Shown: positions 49,813-59,105, counted from the first letter of the stretch. The stretch is DNA of 64,000 nt from Rhodobacteraceae bacterium IMCC1909 (GCA_030704425.1 JAPDHM010000001.1:124001-188000); one strand, 5' to 3'. Notes: generated by a model from the letters alone, not told the origin. Numbers and translations: made by a program.

Positions 49813-50022
49813 ATGACCCGGTGTCTGTTATTTTTAGCCTGTCTTATGCCCGCGCCGGCTTGGGCGCATTTTGGGCATGTGGAGGCCATGGCAGGAGGCC
49901 ATGACCATTGGGTCATTGCCGCCGCCCTTGCAGCAGCGCTTGCGGCTGGGGCTGTTGCTGCCCTGAAAGGGTCCGAAGCGCAGGACAGTGAGGGCGAAGA
50001 GCCCGAACCACAGGAGGCGTGA
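49813..50022 (+). CDS. small membrane protein of the cobalamin operon
   Basis: A 69-residue protein: a signal peptide or first helix (MTRCLLFLACLMPAPAWA), a histidine-bearing loop HFGHVEAMAGGHDH, a second helix WVIAAALAAALAAGAVAAL and an acidic tail. The histidine loop could bind cobalt. Similar small proteins sit before cbiX in other Rhodobacteraceae; their role is not known. It is followed 1 bp later by cbiX. AAAGGACC precedes the start. Confidence 0.7.
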   Translation: MTRCLLFLACLMPAPAWAHFGHVEAMAGGHDHWVIAAALAAALAAGAVAALKGSEAQDSEGEEPEPQEA

Positions 50023-50023
50023 A

Positions 50024-51154
50024 ATGAGTAAAATCGGTGTCATGATTTGTGGCCATGGCTCGCGCAGCCAAGCGGCCGTTGATCAATTTAGCGTGCTGGC
50101 GGAAAAACTGCCCGCCTATCTGCCGCCTGAATGGGCCGTTGAATATGGCTATTTGGAATTTGCCAACCCTGTCATCCGCGACGGGTTGGATCGGCTGCGC
50201 GCGCAGGGATGTGACAAAATTCTGGCCGTGCCGGGTATGCTCTTTGCTGCCATGCACTCCAAAAATGACATCCCGACCGTGCTGAACACCTATGCGGCCA
50301 AACATGGGATTGAGGTCAGTTATGGCCGGGAGTTGGGCGTGGATCCCAAGATGATCGCCGCGGCTGGCGGCCGTGTGCAAGAGGCGATTGCGGCGGCCAA
50401 TGCGGCCCATGGCGAGGTCCCGATGCATGAGACTTGCCTTGTAGTGATTGGGCGCGGGGCATCGGATCCCGATGCCAATGGCAATGTGGCGAAAATTGCG
50501 CGTATGTTGCACGAAGGGCTTGGCTTTGGCTGGTGTGAAGTGGGCTATTCGGGCGTGACCTTCCCCCTGGTTGAACCCTGCCTGCAGCATGCAAGCAAAC
50601 TTGGGTATAAGCGGATTGTTGTGTTCCCTTATTTTCTCTTTTCGGGCATTTTGATTGACCGAATTTATGGCTTTACCGATCAGGTTGCGGCGGAAAATGC
50701 TGATATCCAATTTGTAAAAGCTGGGTATTTGAACGACCATGAGCAAGTGCTAGCGACCTTTGCAGAGAGGATCACCGAGCAGGTCGGAGAAATTCCACCG
50801 CCCAATTGCGCCATGTGCAAATATCGCACGCAGGTCTTGGGATTTGAAGCTGAGGTGGGTGCGGTTCAGGAATCGCATCATCACCATGTGGAAGGTCAGG
50901 GCGCCTCAGCGCCGGGCTCGAATGTTGAGGATTGCACCCTCTGTGACAGCTTTTGCACCGGGCTGTGCCGATTGGAAAAACAGGCTAAAGGGCACGATCA
51001 TCATGACCACAGCCATGACCATGATCACAGCCATGATCACACTCACGGTCATACGCATGGACATGCCCATAGCCACGACCATGTACACGCGGAATATCCG
51101 CATGCGGATCATCCGCATGGGCCGGAAAGCGCGCGCAAGTCACCCAAGACATAA
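50024..51154 (+). CDS. cbiX: sirohydrochlorin cobaltochelatase CbiX with Fe-S motif and His-rich tail
   Basis: A 376-residue long-form CbiX that inserts cobalt into sirohydrochlorin at the start of the ring pathway. ATG 50024 follows AGGAGGCGTGAA. The chelatase part begins IGVMICGHGSRSQAAVDQF and repeats the fold with CLVVIGRGASDPDANGN near 142. CAMCKYRT near 260 and CTLCDSFCTGLC near 304 could hold a 4Fe-4S cluster, as in other long CbiX proteins. Residues about 324-364 are an extreme His/Asp repeat, probably a metal store. Confidence 0.93.
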   Translation: MSKIGVMICGHGSRSQAAVDQFSVLAEKLPAYLPPEWAVEYGYLEFANPVIRDGLDRLRAQGCDKILAVPGMLFAAMHSKNDIPTVLNTYAAKHGIEVSYGRELGVDPKMIAAAGGRVQEAIAAANAAHGEVPMHETCLVVIGRGASDPDANGNVAKIARMLHEGLGFGWCEVGYSGVTFPLVEPCLQHASKLGYKRIVVFPYFLFSGILIDRIYGFTDQVAAENADIQFVKAGYLNDHEQVLATFAERITEQVGEIPPPNCAMCKYRTQVLGFEAEVGAVQESHHHHVEGQGASAPGSNVEDCTLCDSFCTGLCRLEKQAKGHDHHDHSHDHDHSHDHTHGHTHGHAHSHDHVHAEYPHADHPHGPESARKSPKT

Positions 51155-51200
51155 ACGAACTCAATGGCGCGCCCATTGGAACCAATCGAAAGCCCCGCGC

Positions 51201-51839
51201 ATGCGTCCTTATGAGAAAGACCCAAAGGCCATATATGCTGAAAGCTTTGCCACGGTCGCGCGGGAGGCGGATTTGACACGCTTCCCTCACGGACTCGACA
51301 AATTGGCGACACGGGTCATTCACGCCTGCGGCATGGTTGAGATTGCAGATCGTTTGGCCTTCTCTGAGCAGGCCTTCCGCAAAGGTGTGGCGGCTTTGGC
51401 GGCGGGCGCACCGATCCTTTGTGATTGTGAAATGGTGGGGGCAGGGATCATTCGGCACTATTTACCGGCTGAAAACCCTGTGATTGTCACATTGAACGAT
51501 CCCTCCGTGCCCGCTTTGGCCCAAAAAATCGGCAACACGCGCTCTGCTGCGGCGGTTGAGCTTTGGGCTGCGCATCTCGAAGGCGCTGTTGTGGCGATCG
51601 GAAATGCGCCTACAGCCCTGTTTCATCTGCTTGAACTTCTCGATCACGGCGCGCCAAAACCAGCCGTAATTCTTGGGTTTCCTGTTGGTTTTGTAGGTGC
51701 GGCGGAATCCAAAGCAGAACTGGCGGCAAACCCGCGCGGCTGTGACTTTGTGACTCTACGTGGCCGGCGGGGTGGATCTGCGATTGCCTCTGCGGCGGTC
51801 AACGCATTGTCTGCGGGCCTGCCGGAGTTGGTCGCATGA
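51201..51839 (+). CDS. cobH: precorrin-8X / cobalt-precorrin-8 methylmutase
   Basis: A 212-residue CobH/CbiC enzyme that moves the C-11 methyl group to C-12 to form hydrogenobyrinate or cobyrinate. It begins MRPYEKDPKAIYAESFATV, has the catalytic histidine in RVIHACGM near 44 and the NAPTALFHLLELLD and GFPVGFVGAAESK segments near 135 and 155. The start at 51201 is the first ATG in frame with good alignment. Its stop overlaps the start of cobL (ATGA). Confidence 0.93.
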   Translation: MRPYEKDPKAIYAESFATVAREADLTRFPHGLDKLATRVIHACGMVEIADRLAFSEQAFRKGVAALAAGAPILCDCEMVGAGIIRHYLPAENPVIVTLNDPSVPALAQKIGNTRSAAAVELWAAHLEGAVVAIGNAPTALFHLLELLDHGAPKPAVILGFPVGFVGAAESKAELAANPRGCDFVTLRGRRGGSAIASAAVNALSAGLPELVA

Positions 51840-53035
51840 GCGCTTGGCTGCATATCGTTGGGATCGGTGAGGATGGGCTGGAGGGCTTGCTGCCAGCGGC
51901 CCGCGCTGTTGTGCAATCGGCTGAGGTCATTATCGGAGGTGATCGCCATCATCAGTTGGCTGGTATCACCTCTGCGGAGCGCTTGAGCTGGCCCAGCCCA
52001 TTTGATGCGTTGATCTCGACATTGCAGGGGTTGCGCGGCAAGCGCGTGGTGGTTTTGGCCACGGGCGATCCTCTTTGGTTTTCTGTTGGGGCGCGCATTG
52101 GCCGTGAAATCGATCCGAGCGAAATCACCTATCATCCGCAGCTCAGTGCCTTTCAGCTGGCATCTGCGCGGATGGGCTGGTCGATGGCCGATGTGGAAAC
52201 GCTAACGGTGCATGGCCGGCCGGTTGAGCAGATGATTGCGTTCATCCAACCGGATCAACGTTTGTTGATCTTGACCACGGGCGCACAAACCCCCGGTAAA
52301 ATCGCTCAATTTTTGACGCAGCGTGGCTTTGGCAGCTCAAAGATGACGGTTCTGGCCGCCATGGGGGGCGACAGAGAACAACGCTTTGACGGTCTGGCAG
52401 AGAGTTGGTCCCATGAGGTGCCGCCTTTTAACACCCTTGCGGTTGACTGTGTGGCGGCGCCCGATGCGGCACTTTTGCCGCGCGTGCCGGGCCTGCCGGA
52501 TGAGCTCTTTGAACATGATGGTACCATGACCAAACGAGAGGTGCGGGCGGTCACCATTGCCAAGCTGATGCCAATGCGCGGTGCGTTACTGTGGGATATT
52601 GGTACGGGTTGCGGTTCGGTGGCCGTGGAGTGGATGCGCGCCGCCCGCTACGCGCAGGCGATCGGCATTGAACCGCGGGCGGACCGCCGCGCGATGGCCG
52701 GTCAAAATGCGCTGGCTCTTGGCACGCCCAAGCTGCAAGTGATCGAGGGGACGGCCCCGGATGCGCTTGAAGGGCTAGCAGCACCTGATGCGATTTTCAT
52801 CGGCGGCGGTTTGAGCGACGCGGTGTTTGAAACGGCCTGGCAAGCGCTCAAGCCCCTGGGGCGTTTTGTGGCCAATGCGGTCACCTTAGAGAGCGAAACC
52901 GTCTTGATGGCGCTCCACGCTAAACATGGCGGGGAACTGGTCCGCCTTTCGGTGAATCGCGCCGAACCGGTCGGGCCCTATCGTGGTTGGCGTCCCTTCA
53001 TGCCTGTGACCCAATGGAGCTTGATTAAGCGATGA
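51836..53035 (+). CDS. cobL: precorrin-6Y C5,15-methyltransferase (decarboxylating), CbiE-CbiT fusion
   Basis: A 399-residue CobL. Residues 1-205 are the CbiE-like tetrapyrrole methylase (IVGIGEDGLEGL near 5, VLATGDPLWFSVGAR near 72). Residues about 228-399 are the CbiT-like Rossmann methyltransferase, with TKREVRAVTIAKL and LLWDIGTGCGSVAVEW near 250. It methylates C-5 and C-15 and removes the C-12 acetate carboxyl. It overlaps both neighbours by 4 bp. Confidence 0.94.
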   Translation: MSAWLHIVGIGEDGLEGLLPAARAVVQSAEVIIGGDRHHQLAGITSAERLSWPSPFDALISTLQGLRGKRVVVLATGDPLWFSVGARIGREIDPSEITYHPQLSAFQLASARMGWSMADVETLTVHGRPVEQMIAFIQPDQRLLILTTGAQTPGKIAQFLTQRGFGSSKMTVLAAMGGDREQRFDGLAESWSHEVPPFNTLAVDCVAAPDAALLPRVPGLPDELFEHDGTMTKREVRAVTIAKLMPMRGALLWDIGTGCGSVAVEWMRAARYAQAIGIEPRADRRAMAGQNALALGTPKLQVIEGTAPDALEGLAAPDAIFIGGGLSDAVFETAWQALKPLGRFVANAVTLESETVLMALHAKHGGELVRLSVNRAEPVGPYRGWRPFMPVTQWSLIKR

Positions 53036-53733
53036 GTGGAATTTTATACGGCGTCGGGCTTGGCCCTGGCGACCCGGGATTAATCACAGTGAAATCAAGC
53101 CGCCTCATCTCCGGCGCAAAGGTGATCGCTTATCCGAGTTTGGCCGGTGGGAAGAGTTTTGCGCGGGCCATTGCCGCAGACCTCATTTCTCCGCAGGCGG
53201 AAGAAATTGTGATGGATGTGCCGATGACGGTTGAGCGCGCCCCGGCGCAGGCGGCCTATGACATCGGTGCAAAGAGCATCGCGGCGGCTTTGGATCGGGG
53301 CGATGATGTGATTTGCCTCTGCGAAGGAGACCCGTTCTTTTATGGCAGCTTTATGTATCTCTACGCGCGGCTTGCGGCCGACTATCAGGTGGAGGTTGTG
53401 CCCGGCGTGACCTCGATCACGGCCTGCGCGGCAAGGGCGGGGATGCCTTTGGCCGCGCGCAACGAGCGCTTGACAGTTCTGCCCGGACCCTTGCCAGCGG
53501 CAGAATTGCGTGCCCGCATCGAGGGGGCAGAAAGTGTCGTGATTATGAAGGTGGGGCGGCATTTGCCCAAAATTCGCGCGGTGATTGCGGAGTTGAACCT
53601 GACCGAAAAAGCCGCCTATATCGAGCGGGCCAGCCTGCCGGACGAATTGGTCTGCCCTTTGGCTCAGGCTCCTGAAAAAGCTCCCTATTTTTCAATGATT
53701 ATCTTAACGAAAGGCGCCGACCCATGGCTCTAA
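53032..53733 (+). CDS. cobI: precorrin-2 / cobalt-factor II C20-methyltransferase
   Basis: A 233-residue tetrapyrrole methylase. It begins with GVGLGPGDPGLITVKSSRLI, and has the CLCEGDPFFYGSFMYLYARL motif near 99 and VVPGVTSITACAARAG near 122. With a CbiX in the same operon, the real substrate may be the cobalt-containing form (as for CbiL). It overlaps the next gene by 10 bp. Confidence 0.93.
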   Translation: MSGILYGVGLGPGDPGLITVKSSRLISGAKVIAYPSLAGGKSFARAIAADLISPQAEEIVMDVPMTVERAPAQAAYDIGAKSIAAALDRGDDVICLCEGDPFFYGSFMYLYARLAADYQVEVVPGVTSITACAARAGMPLAARNERLTVLPGPLPAAELRARIEGAESVVIMKVGRHLPKIRAVIAELNLTEKAAYIERASLPDELVCPLAQAPEKAPYFSMIILTKGADPWL

Positions 53734-55565
53734 CCCCTGTTGTTTTGGCGCTGAATGCCTCTGGTCTTGCCGTGGCTCAGTCGATCGCGCAGGCGCTGGA
53801 TGCGCCGCTGCACGGCCGTAGAGGTCGCGTGGGGCAGGCGGATGCTTTTTTTGACAATGCTTTGGATCATGCGCGTGATCTTTTCGCAGCAGGGACTCCG
53901 ATTGTCGGAGTCTGTGCCAGTGGGATTTTGATCCGCGCCGTGGCCCCGCTGCTGAGCGATAAAACCCAAGAGCCACCGGTGGTTTCCGTGGCTGATGATG
54001 GATCGGTCGTCGTGCCGCTTTTGGGGGGGCATCGCGGGGCCAACCGTCTGGCGCGCAAGATTGCCGAGACTCTGGACAGCACGGCTGCTGTGACAACGGC
54101 GGGGGATGTGTCGCTGGGTGTGTCTTTGGATGAACCCCCCGAGGGTTGGGCTTTGGCCAATCCGCAAGATGCCAAGGGCGCAATGGCAGCGCTGTTATCC
54201 GGCGGCGGTGCGGCGCTCTTGGGGGCAGAGGCTGCTCAAGCGAAGTGGCTGGCCGATATGCCGGCGGGCGATGCGGTGAGGTTGAGCTGTGATATGACGC
54301 TGCAAAGCGATTTGGGCCCCCATCACCTGCAATTTGCGCCGAAGCGCGTGACCATCGGGGTGGGCTGCGCACGCAATTGCCGGCCACAGGAACTGGCCGA
54401 TTTGGTGCGTACGGCCCTCAATGAGGCGGGAGTTTGTGATGCGGCGGTGCACTCTATCAATACGATTTCGCTCAAAGCAGATGAGCCCGCGATCTTGGAG
54501 CTTGCCCGGCAGTTGAAAGCGCCTTTGCGGCTTTTTTCCGCAGAGGCGCTTGAGGCGGAAACCCCCCGTTTGGCCACGCCTTCTGACGTGGTATTCGCCG
54601 AGGTCGGCTGTCATGGCGTGTCAGAAGGGGCGGCCTTGGCGCAGCTCGGCTCTGAGGGCAAGCTGTGGGTGCAAAAGCGTAAGACCGCGCATGCGACGGT
54701 GGCGCTTGGTTTGGCGGATATGCCCCTGTCAGATTTACGCGGCGCTGCCCGTGGTTGTCTGTCGGTGGTTGGCATTGGGCCAGGCCAGGCGGCTTGGCGC
54801 ACGCCGGAGGTGTCGCGCTTGATTGCCGATGCGCAGGAGCTGGTCGGCTATGGGCTTTATATCGATTTGTTGGGTCCGCTGGCCGCAGGCAAAGAGCGGT
54901 CCGATTTCCCCTTGGGCGGTGAAGAGGCACGCTGTCGCTATGCGCTGGAACAGGCGGGGCTTGGCAAGAACGTCGCCTTGGTCTGTTCTGGGGATGCGGG
55001 CATTTATGCCATGGGCGCCTTGGTTTTTGAATTGCTGGACCGTCCAGCCGATCAAATGGGCGTGAGCGATGCGGCCCGCCGCGTGGATGTTGTTTGCTCG
55101 CCGGGGGTTTCTGCCCTGCAAGGGGCGGCGGCACGCGCTGGGGCGCCATTGGGCCATGATTTTTGTACGATTTCATTGTCAGATCTGCTCACACCGCGCG
55201 CCGATATTCTGCGGCGCTTGCAAGCGGCGGCTGAGGGGGATTTTGTCATCGCCTTCTATAATCCCGTCTCCAAAACCCGACGCACGCTTTTGTCAGAGGC
55301 GCGCGATATTTTGTTGCAACATCGCCCGGCTGATACGCCGGTGATGCTGGCCAGCTCATTGGGGCGGCCTGAGGAACATATTCGCTATCGCCGCCTAGAG
55401 GATTTGCAGGTGGATGAGGTGGATATGCTGACAGTGGTACTGATTGGCTCGTCAAATTCGCGCCTGGCGCAGTTGGGCGAAGGGCCTCGTATGTTTACCC
55501 CGCGCGGCTATGCGCGCAAGATTGATGGGGATTTGGCCCCCATGAAAGAAGGAAACGGCAGATGA
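53724..55565 (+). CDS. CbiG-CobJ fusion protein (cobalt-precorrin-5A hydrolase + precorrin-3B C17-methyltransferase)
   Basis: A 613-residue fusion. Residues about 1-340 are CbiG-like, with VGVCASGILIRAVAPLL near 54, VSVADDGSVVVPLLGGHRGANRLAR near 89, and the C-terminal domain with GVGCARNCRPQEL near 211. From about 345 it is a CobJ/CbiH methylase with VVGIGPGQAAWRTPEV, CSGDAGIYAMGALVFEL near 420 and FYNPVSKTRR near 510. CbiG opens the ring lactone in the early-cobalt pathway. The fusion joins the ring-contraction methylase and the following hydrolase. Confidence 0.93.
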   Translation: MALTPVVLALNASGLAVAQSIAQALDAPLHGRRGRVGQADAFFDNALDHARDLFAAGTPIVGVCASGILIRAVAPLLSDKTQEPPVVSVADDGSVVVPLLGGHRGANRLARKIAETLDSTAAVTTAGDVSLGVSLDEPPEGWALANPQDAKGAMAALLSGGGAALLGAEAAQAKWLADMPAGDAVRLSCDMTLQSDLGPHHLQFAPKRVTIGVGCARNCRPQELADLVRTALNEAGVCDAAVHSINTISLKADEPAILELARQLKAPLRLFSAEALEAETPRLATPSDVVFAEVGCHGVSEGAALAQLGSEGKLWVQKRKTAHATVALGLADMPLSDLRGAARGCLSVVGIGPGQAAWRTPEVSRLIADAQELVGYGLYIDLLGPLAAGKERSDFPLGGEEARCRYALEQAGLGKNVALVCSGDAGIYAMGALVFELLDRPADQMGVSDAARRVDVVCSPGVSALQGAAARAGAPLGHDFCTISLSDLLTPRADILRRLQAAAEGDFVIAFYNPVSKTRRTLLSEARDILLQHRPADTPVMLASSLGRPEEHIRYRRLEDLQVDEVDMLTVVLIGSSNSRLAQLGEGPRMFTPRGYARKIDGDLAPMKEGNGR

Positions 55566-56335
55566 CAGTGTTTTTCATCGGAGCGGGGCCCGGGGATCCT
55601 GAACTTTTGACCCTGAAAGCTGCGCGGATCATTGGTGCATGTCCCGTATGCCTTTATGCCGGGTCATTGGTGCCTGAGGAGGTTGTGGCCTGCGCGCCCA
55701 AAGATGCGCGCGTTCTGGATACGGCGCCCATGACATTAGATGAGACCCATGCGGAAATTCTGGCCGCCCATGCCAAAGGGCAGGATGTGGCGCGGGTGCA
55801 TTCTGGGGATCCGTCGCTCTATGGCGCGATTGCGGAGCAAATTCGCCGCCTGCGTGCCGATGGCATTGACTATGAAATTATTCCCGGCGTGCCCGCCTAT
55901 ACCGCCGTTGCGGCCGCCCTGGGGCAAGAGTTGACGATTCCTGAGATTGCCCAGTCGATTGTTTTGACGCGCATGTCGATGAAGTCGACCTCCATGCCTG
56001 TGGGGGAGACCCTTGAGAATTTTGCCATCTCTGGCACAACGCTCGCCATTCACCTCGCGATTCGCAATATGCGTGAGATTGAACGGGTTTTAAGCCCGCA
56101 TTACGGGGCCGATTGCCCGGTCGTGGTCGCTTACCGGGCCAGTTGGCCCGATCAGATCATCATCCGCGGCACTCTGAGCGATATTCGCAAGAAAGTGCGG
56201 GATGCGAAAATCACCCGAACGGCCTTGATCTTGGTGGGGCCTGCGCTGAAGGAACAGCAAGATTTTGTGGATTCTGCGCTCTATCATCCAGATATGGAAC
56301 ATGTCCTGCGCAATCGCAAAACTCCGGCGGCTTGA
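55562..56335 (+). CDS. cobM: precorrin-4 / cobalt-precorrin-4 C11-methyltransferase
   Basis: A 257-residue tetrapyrrole methylase. It starts TVFFIGAGPGDPELLTLKAA, has ARVHSGDPSLYGAIAEQIRRL near 78 and VPAYTAVAAALGQELTIPE near 107, the usual CobM/CbiF segments. It is the last cobalamin gene of this run and overlaps the fusion gene by 4 bp. A reductase CobK/CbiJ and the late amidation genes are not in this window. Confidence 0.94.
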   Translation: MTVFFIGAGPGDPELLTLKAARIIGACPVCLYAGSLVPEEVVACAPKDARVLDTAPMTLDETHAEILAAHAKGQDVARVHSGDPSLYGAIAEQIRRLRADGIDYEIIPGVPAYTAVAAALGQELTIPEIAQSIVLTRMSMKSTSMPVGETLENFAISGTTLAIHLAIRNMREIERVLSPHYGADCPVVVAYRASWPDQIIIRGTLSDIRKKVRDAKITRTALILVGPALKEQQDFVDSALYHPDMEHVLRNRKTPAA

Positions 56336-56422
56336 GCGCCTTCAAAAAACGCTTCACATTTTACTGACTGCCTTGACCGTCGCGGTTTTCCCGCGCAGGC
56401 TATTGGTTAAGGAGATGTTAAA

Positions 56423-56773
56423 ATGACAACATTTTTGCCGAAAGAAGTGGCGGAGGGTTTGGAAGCGGCTCGCAAGCAGGCGCTGCGGAAGAAGAGCCGA
56501 TTGCGGGTGCAGGCGGGCACGGAGATTTTTACGGTTCTGAAATATTGGGACAGCGGATTTTCAGTGGATCTGCAAGATGCGCCGCAGTTGCGCGGTCTTG
56601 TGGACCTCTACGACGGCAGCCGCCATCTGTATCAATGTTTGATCGTGGCCTCTGAGGAAGAGGGCGGGAAGATGCGCTATGAGTTCAAGCGCAACACCCG
56701 TGCCGTTGACAGCGCGCCGCTGGACTTTGAGCGGGATGCCAACAAGCCTGTGGCCTTGATTGGCCGCAGTTAA
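56423..56773 (+). CDS. conserved hypothetical protein
   Basis: A 116-residue protein. It begins MTTFLPKEVAEGLEAARKQA, has a basic helix KKSRLRVQAG, and then a mainly beta region LRGLVDLYDGSRHLYQCLIV that may be a PilZ-like or small beta-barrel domain (uncertain). TAAGGAGATGTTAAA precedes the start. It lies between cobM and the convergent PatB-type lyase and has a core-like composition. Confidence 0.7.
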   Translation: MTTFLPKEVAEGLEAARKQALRKKSRLRVQAGTEIFTVLKYWDSGFSVDLQDAPQLRGLVDLYDGSRHLYQCLIVASEEEGGKMRYEFKRNTRAVDSAPLDFERDANKPVALIGRS

Positions 56774-56785
56774 CCGGGCCAGCGG

Positions 56786-57952
56786 CTACTGGAGATCCGA
56801 AAAAGCCTCCTGCATGGCTGCAACCGCCCGCTCGACATTGGCGCGCTGCGTGCCGATGTTAAAGCGCAGGAAGCTTTCGCCACCTGTGCCGAAGGTTGGC
56901 CCGTGGTTGACGGCGATTTTGGCCCGTTTTTGCACCCGGTCAATGGCCTCCTGTAAAGGCATGCCCGTGCCAGAGACATCCACCCAAGCCAGATAGGTGG
57001 CCTCAAGAGGCATGGATGTTAAACCGGGAATGGCATTGATCCCAGCGTCGAAAATCTTGCGGTTTCCATCAAGATAAACCAGCAATTCATCCACCCATTG
57101 CGCCCCTTCTGGCGAATAGGCCGCGGTAATCATATGCAGGCCAAAGGAATTTGGGGACAGTCCGAGCGCCTGCATCCGTTTGGCAAAACGCGCGCGCAAA
57201 TTTGGATCTTCAATGATCACATTGCCCGAATGCCCCCCTGCAATATTGAAGGTCTTGCTGGCCGCAGTCATCATAATCAAACGATCTGAAATCCCGTCAA
57301 TCAGTGCCATGGCTGTGTGTTTCGCGCCGAAGGTCAGATCGTGGTGGATTTCATCACTGACCAAAAGCAGATCATGTTTGATGCAAAACTCTGTCACCTG
57401 TTGAAGTTCCGCGCGGCTCCATACCCGCCCGCCAGGATTATGCGGCGAGCAAAGGATGACCATTTTCGCATGGGGCGGCAGGGCGGCGTCATAGCTGTCG
57501 AAATCCATCTCATACCGGCCATTGTTTTGCACCAGTGGCAATTTGATCACCTCGCGGTCATTGGCGCGGATCACTTTGGCGAAGGAATGATAGACCGGGG
57601 TGAATAGAACCACGCCGTCGCCTGGCTCTGTGAACGTATCCACACAAAGCGCCGTGCCATTCACCAGCCCATGGGTGGTGAAAATACTGCCGCGAGGCAC
57701 CTCCCAGCCGTGACGGTGTTTCATCCACCAGGCAATCGCGTCGAGATATTTGCTGTCATCGCCAAAATAGCCGTATATCCCATGCTCTGTAAGCCTGGCC
57801 AGACTGTCTGCCACCGCTTGTGGCGGACGAAAATCCATATCCGCCACCCACATTGCCAAACCATCGTCGGGCGACACGCCATAGAGCAGCTCCATCATAT
57901 CCCATTTGGAGGAGTGGGTGTTGCGGCGGTCAATCTGGGTGTCAAAGGTCAT
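56786..57952 (-). CDS. PatB/MalY-type PLP-dependent C-S lyase (cystathionine beta-lyase family)
   Basis: A 388-residue class I/II aminotransferase-fold enzyme. It has WVADMDFRPPQAVADSLARL near 36, LCSPHNPGGRVWSRAEL near 163, and the PLP lysine in MMTAASKTFNIAGGHSG near 232. Its relatives cleave cystathionine or related thioethers, and MalY also acts as a regulator. It is divergent from def, with about 140 bp between the starts. Confidence 0.88.
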   Translation of the reverse strand: MTFDTQIDRRNTHSSKWDMMELLYGVSPDDGLAMWVADMDFRPPQAVADSLARLTEHGIYGYFGDDSKYLDAIAWWMKHRHGWEVPRGSIFTTHGLVNGTALCVDTFTEPGDGVVLFTPVYHSFAKVIRANDREVIKLPLVQNNGRYEMDFDSYDAALPPHAKMVILCSPHNPGGRVWSRAELQQVTEFCIKHDLLLVSDEIHHDLTFGAKHTAMALIDGISDRLIMMTAASKTFNIAGGHSGNVIIEDPNLRARFAKRMQALGLSPNSFGLHMITAAYSPEGAQWVDELLVYLDGNRKIFDAGINAIPGLTSMPLEATYLAWVDVSGTGMPLQEAIDRVQKRAKIAVNHGPTFGTGGESFLRFNIGTQRANVERAVAAMQEAFSDLQ

Positions 57953-58092
57953 GGAAAATCCTAATATTTTCGCGCGAGATTACTCTGAAAAGGCCAAAGA
58001 TCAAGTGGTGGGAAGGGCCTGGCACGCAAATTGCGGCAAGAATCTTTGATGCGGCAATTGCGCTGCGGGTCGGCATTGAATATCACACCGCT

Positions 58093-58614
58093 ATGACAAT
58101 ACGCACCATAATAATCCATCCCGATCCGCGCTTGAAAAAGACGGCGGCGCCTGTGGCTGAGGTGACCCCCGCCATTAAGCGTTTGGCTGAGGATATGCTT
58201 GAAACCATGTATGATGCACCGGGCATCGGATTGGCTGCGCCGCAAATCGGCGTGATGAGCCGCGTGTTCGTTATGGATTGCGTGAAAGAGGAAGGGGCCG
58301 CACCGGCGCCGATGGTTCTTATGAATCCGGTCATCACCTGGGTCTCTGAGGAGTTGAGCACCTATGAAGAGGGCTGTCTGTCCATTCCAGAGCAATATGG
58401 CGAGGTGGAACGGCCTGCAGAGATTGATATGCAATGGCTGGGCCTGGACGGGAAAACCCATACACAAAGATTCGATGGGCTTTGGGCCACTTGCGCGCAG
58501 CATGAGCTGGATCACCTAAACGGCAAGCTGTTCATTGATTACCTCAAACCGATGCGCCGCCAACTTATCACCCGCAAGATGCAGAAACTCAAACGTGAGC
58601 AGGCCCGGTCATGA
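58093..58614 (+). CDS. def: peptide deformylase
   Basis: A 173-residue PDF removing formyl from new polypeptides. All three metal-site motifs are present: GIGLAAPQIG near 46-55, EGCLSIP near 94-100 (Cys ligand) and QHELDHLNGKLF near 136-147 (HExxH). Start at 58093 (MTIRTIIIHPDPRL). It overlaps the following paralog by 4 bp and belongs with fmt in one operon, the usual arrangement. Confidence 0.96.
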   Translation: MTIRTIIIHPDPRLKKTAAPVAEVTPAIKRLAEDMLETMYDAPGIGLAAPQIGVMSRVFVMDCVKEEGAAPAPMVLMNPVITWVSEELSTYEEGCLSIPEQYGEVERPAEIDMQWLGLDGKTHTQRFDGLWATCAQHELDHLNGKLFIDYLKPMRRQLITRKMQKLKREQARS

Positions 58615-59105
58615 GCCGAAGCATTGTGCCTTGGCCGCACCCCTGTTTGCGACGGCCCGCAGACCCGATTGAGAAAATCACCCCGGAAATTGAAGAGATT
58701 TGGCGCGATATGATTGCGGTGATGGAAGCGATGCCTGGCGTTGGTTTGGCCGCGCCGCAATTGGGCATTGGGTTGCGCTTGGCGGTGGTGGACGCCTCTT
58801 CGGCGCGCGGTGAGGTTCTGCGCATGGCCAATCCCGAGATACTGCACGTATCTGCCAAGCTTGAGATGGGCGAAGAGGCCAGCCCTAATCTGCCGTATGT
58901 CTCCGCGCAGATCAAACGCCCGCGCGGCGTGACGGTGCGCTATATGGACGAAACTGGCGCTTGGCAGGAAAAAGATCTGGTTGGCCTCTGGGCCCGCTCG
59001 ATGCTCCATCAGGTCGATCACCTCAATGGGTGGATGTATTTTGACAATCTCTCCAAGCTCAAGCGCGACATGCTGATCAAAAAGGCTCGAAAACTATGCG
59101 CGTAG
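58611..59105 (+). CDS. peptide-deformylase-like protein, active site lost
   Basis: A 164-residue PDF-fold protein. Motif 1 is kept ([10 protein letters not shown] near 44-53), but the EGCLS motif is replaced by [11 protein letters not shown] with no cysteine, and the HExDH is HQVDH, lacking the catalytic glutamate. It therefore should not be an iron deformylase. It lies between def and fmt with overlaps on both sides, so it is translated with them. It may bind the ribosome or nascent formyl-Met without cleavage, or have another activity. Confidence 0.85.
   Translation: MSRSIVPWPHPCLRRPADPIEKITPEIEEIWRDMIAVMEAMPGVGLAAPQLGIGLRLAVVDASSARGEVLRMANPEILHVSAKLEMGEEASPNLPYVSAQIKRPRGVTVRYMDETGAWQEKDLVGLWARSMLHQVDHLNGWMYFDNLSKLKRDMLIKKARKLCA

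Noticed and set aside
50995-51120. Low-complexity repeat of CAT/GAC-like triplets
   Set aside because: It is the coding sequence of the His/Asp tail of CbiX and stays in frame to the stop codon.
54472-55176. Minus-strand ORF of 234 codons, rich in Pro and Arg
   Set aside because: It is a GC-rich shadow of the CbiG-CobJ fusion gene and shows no known motif.
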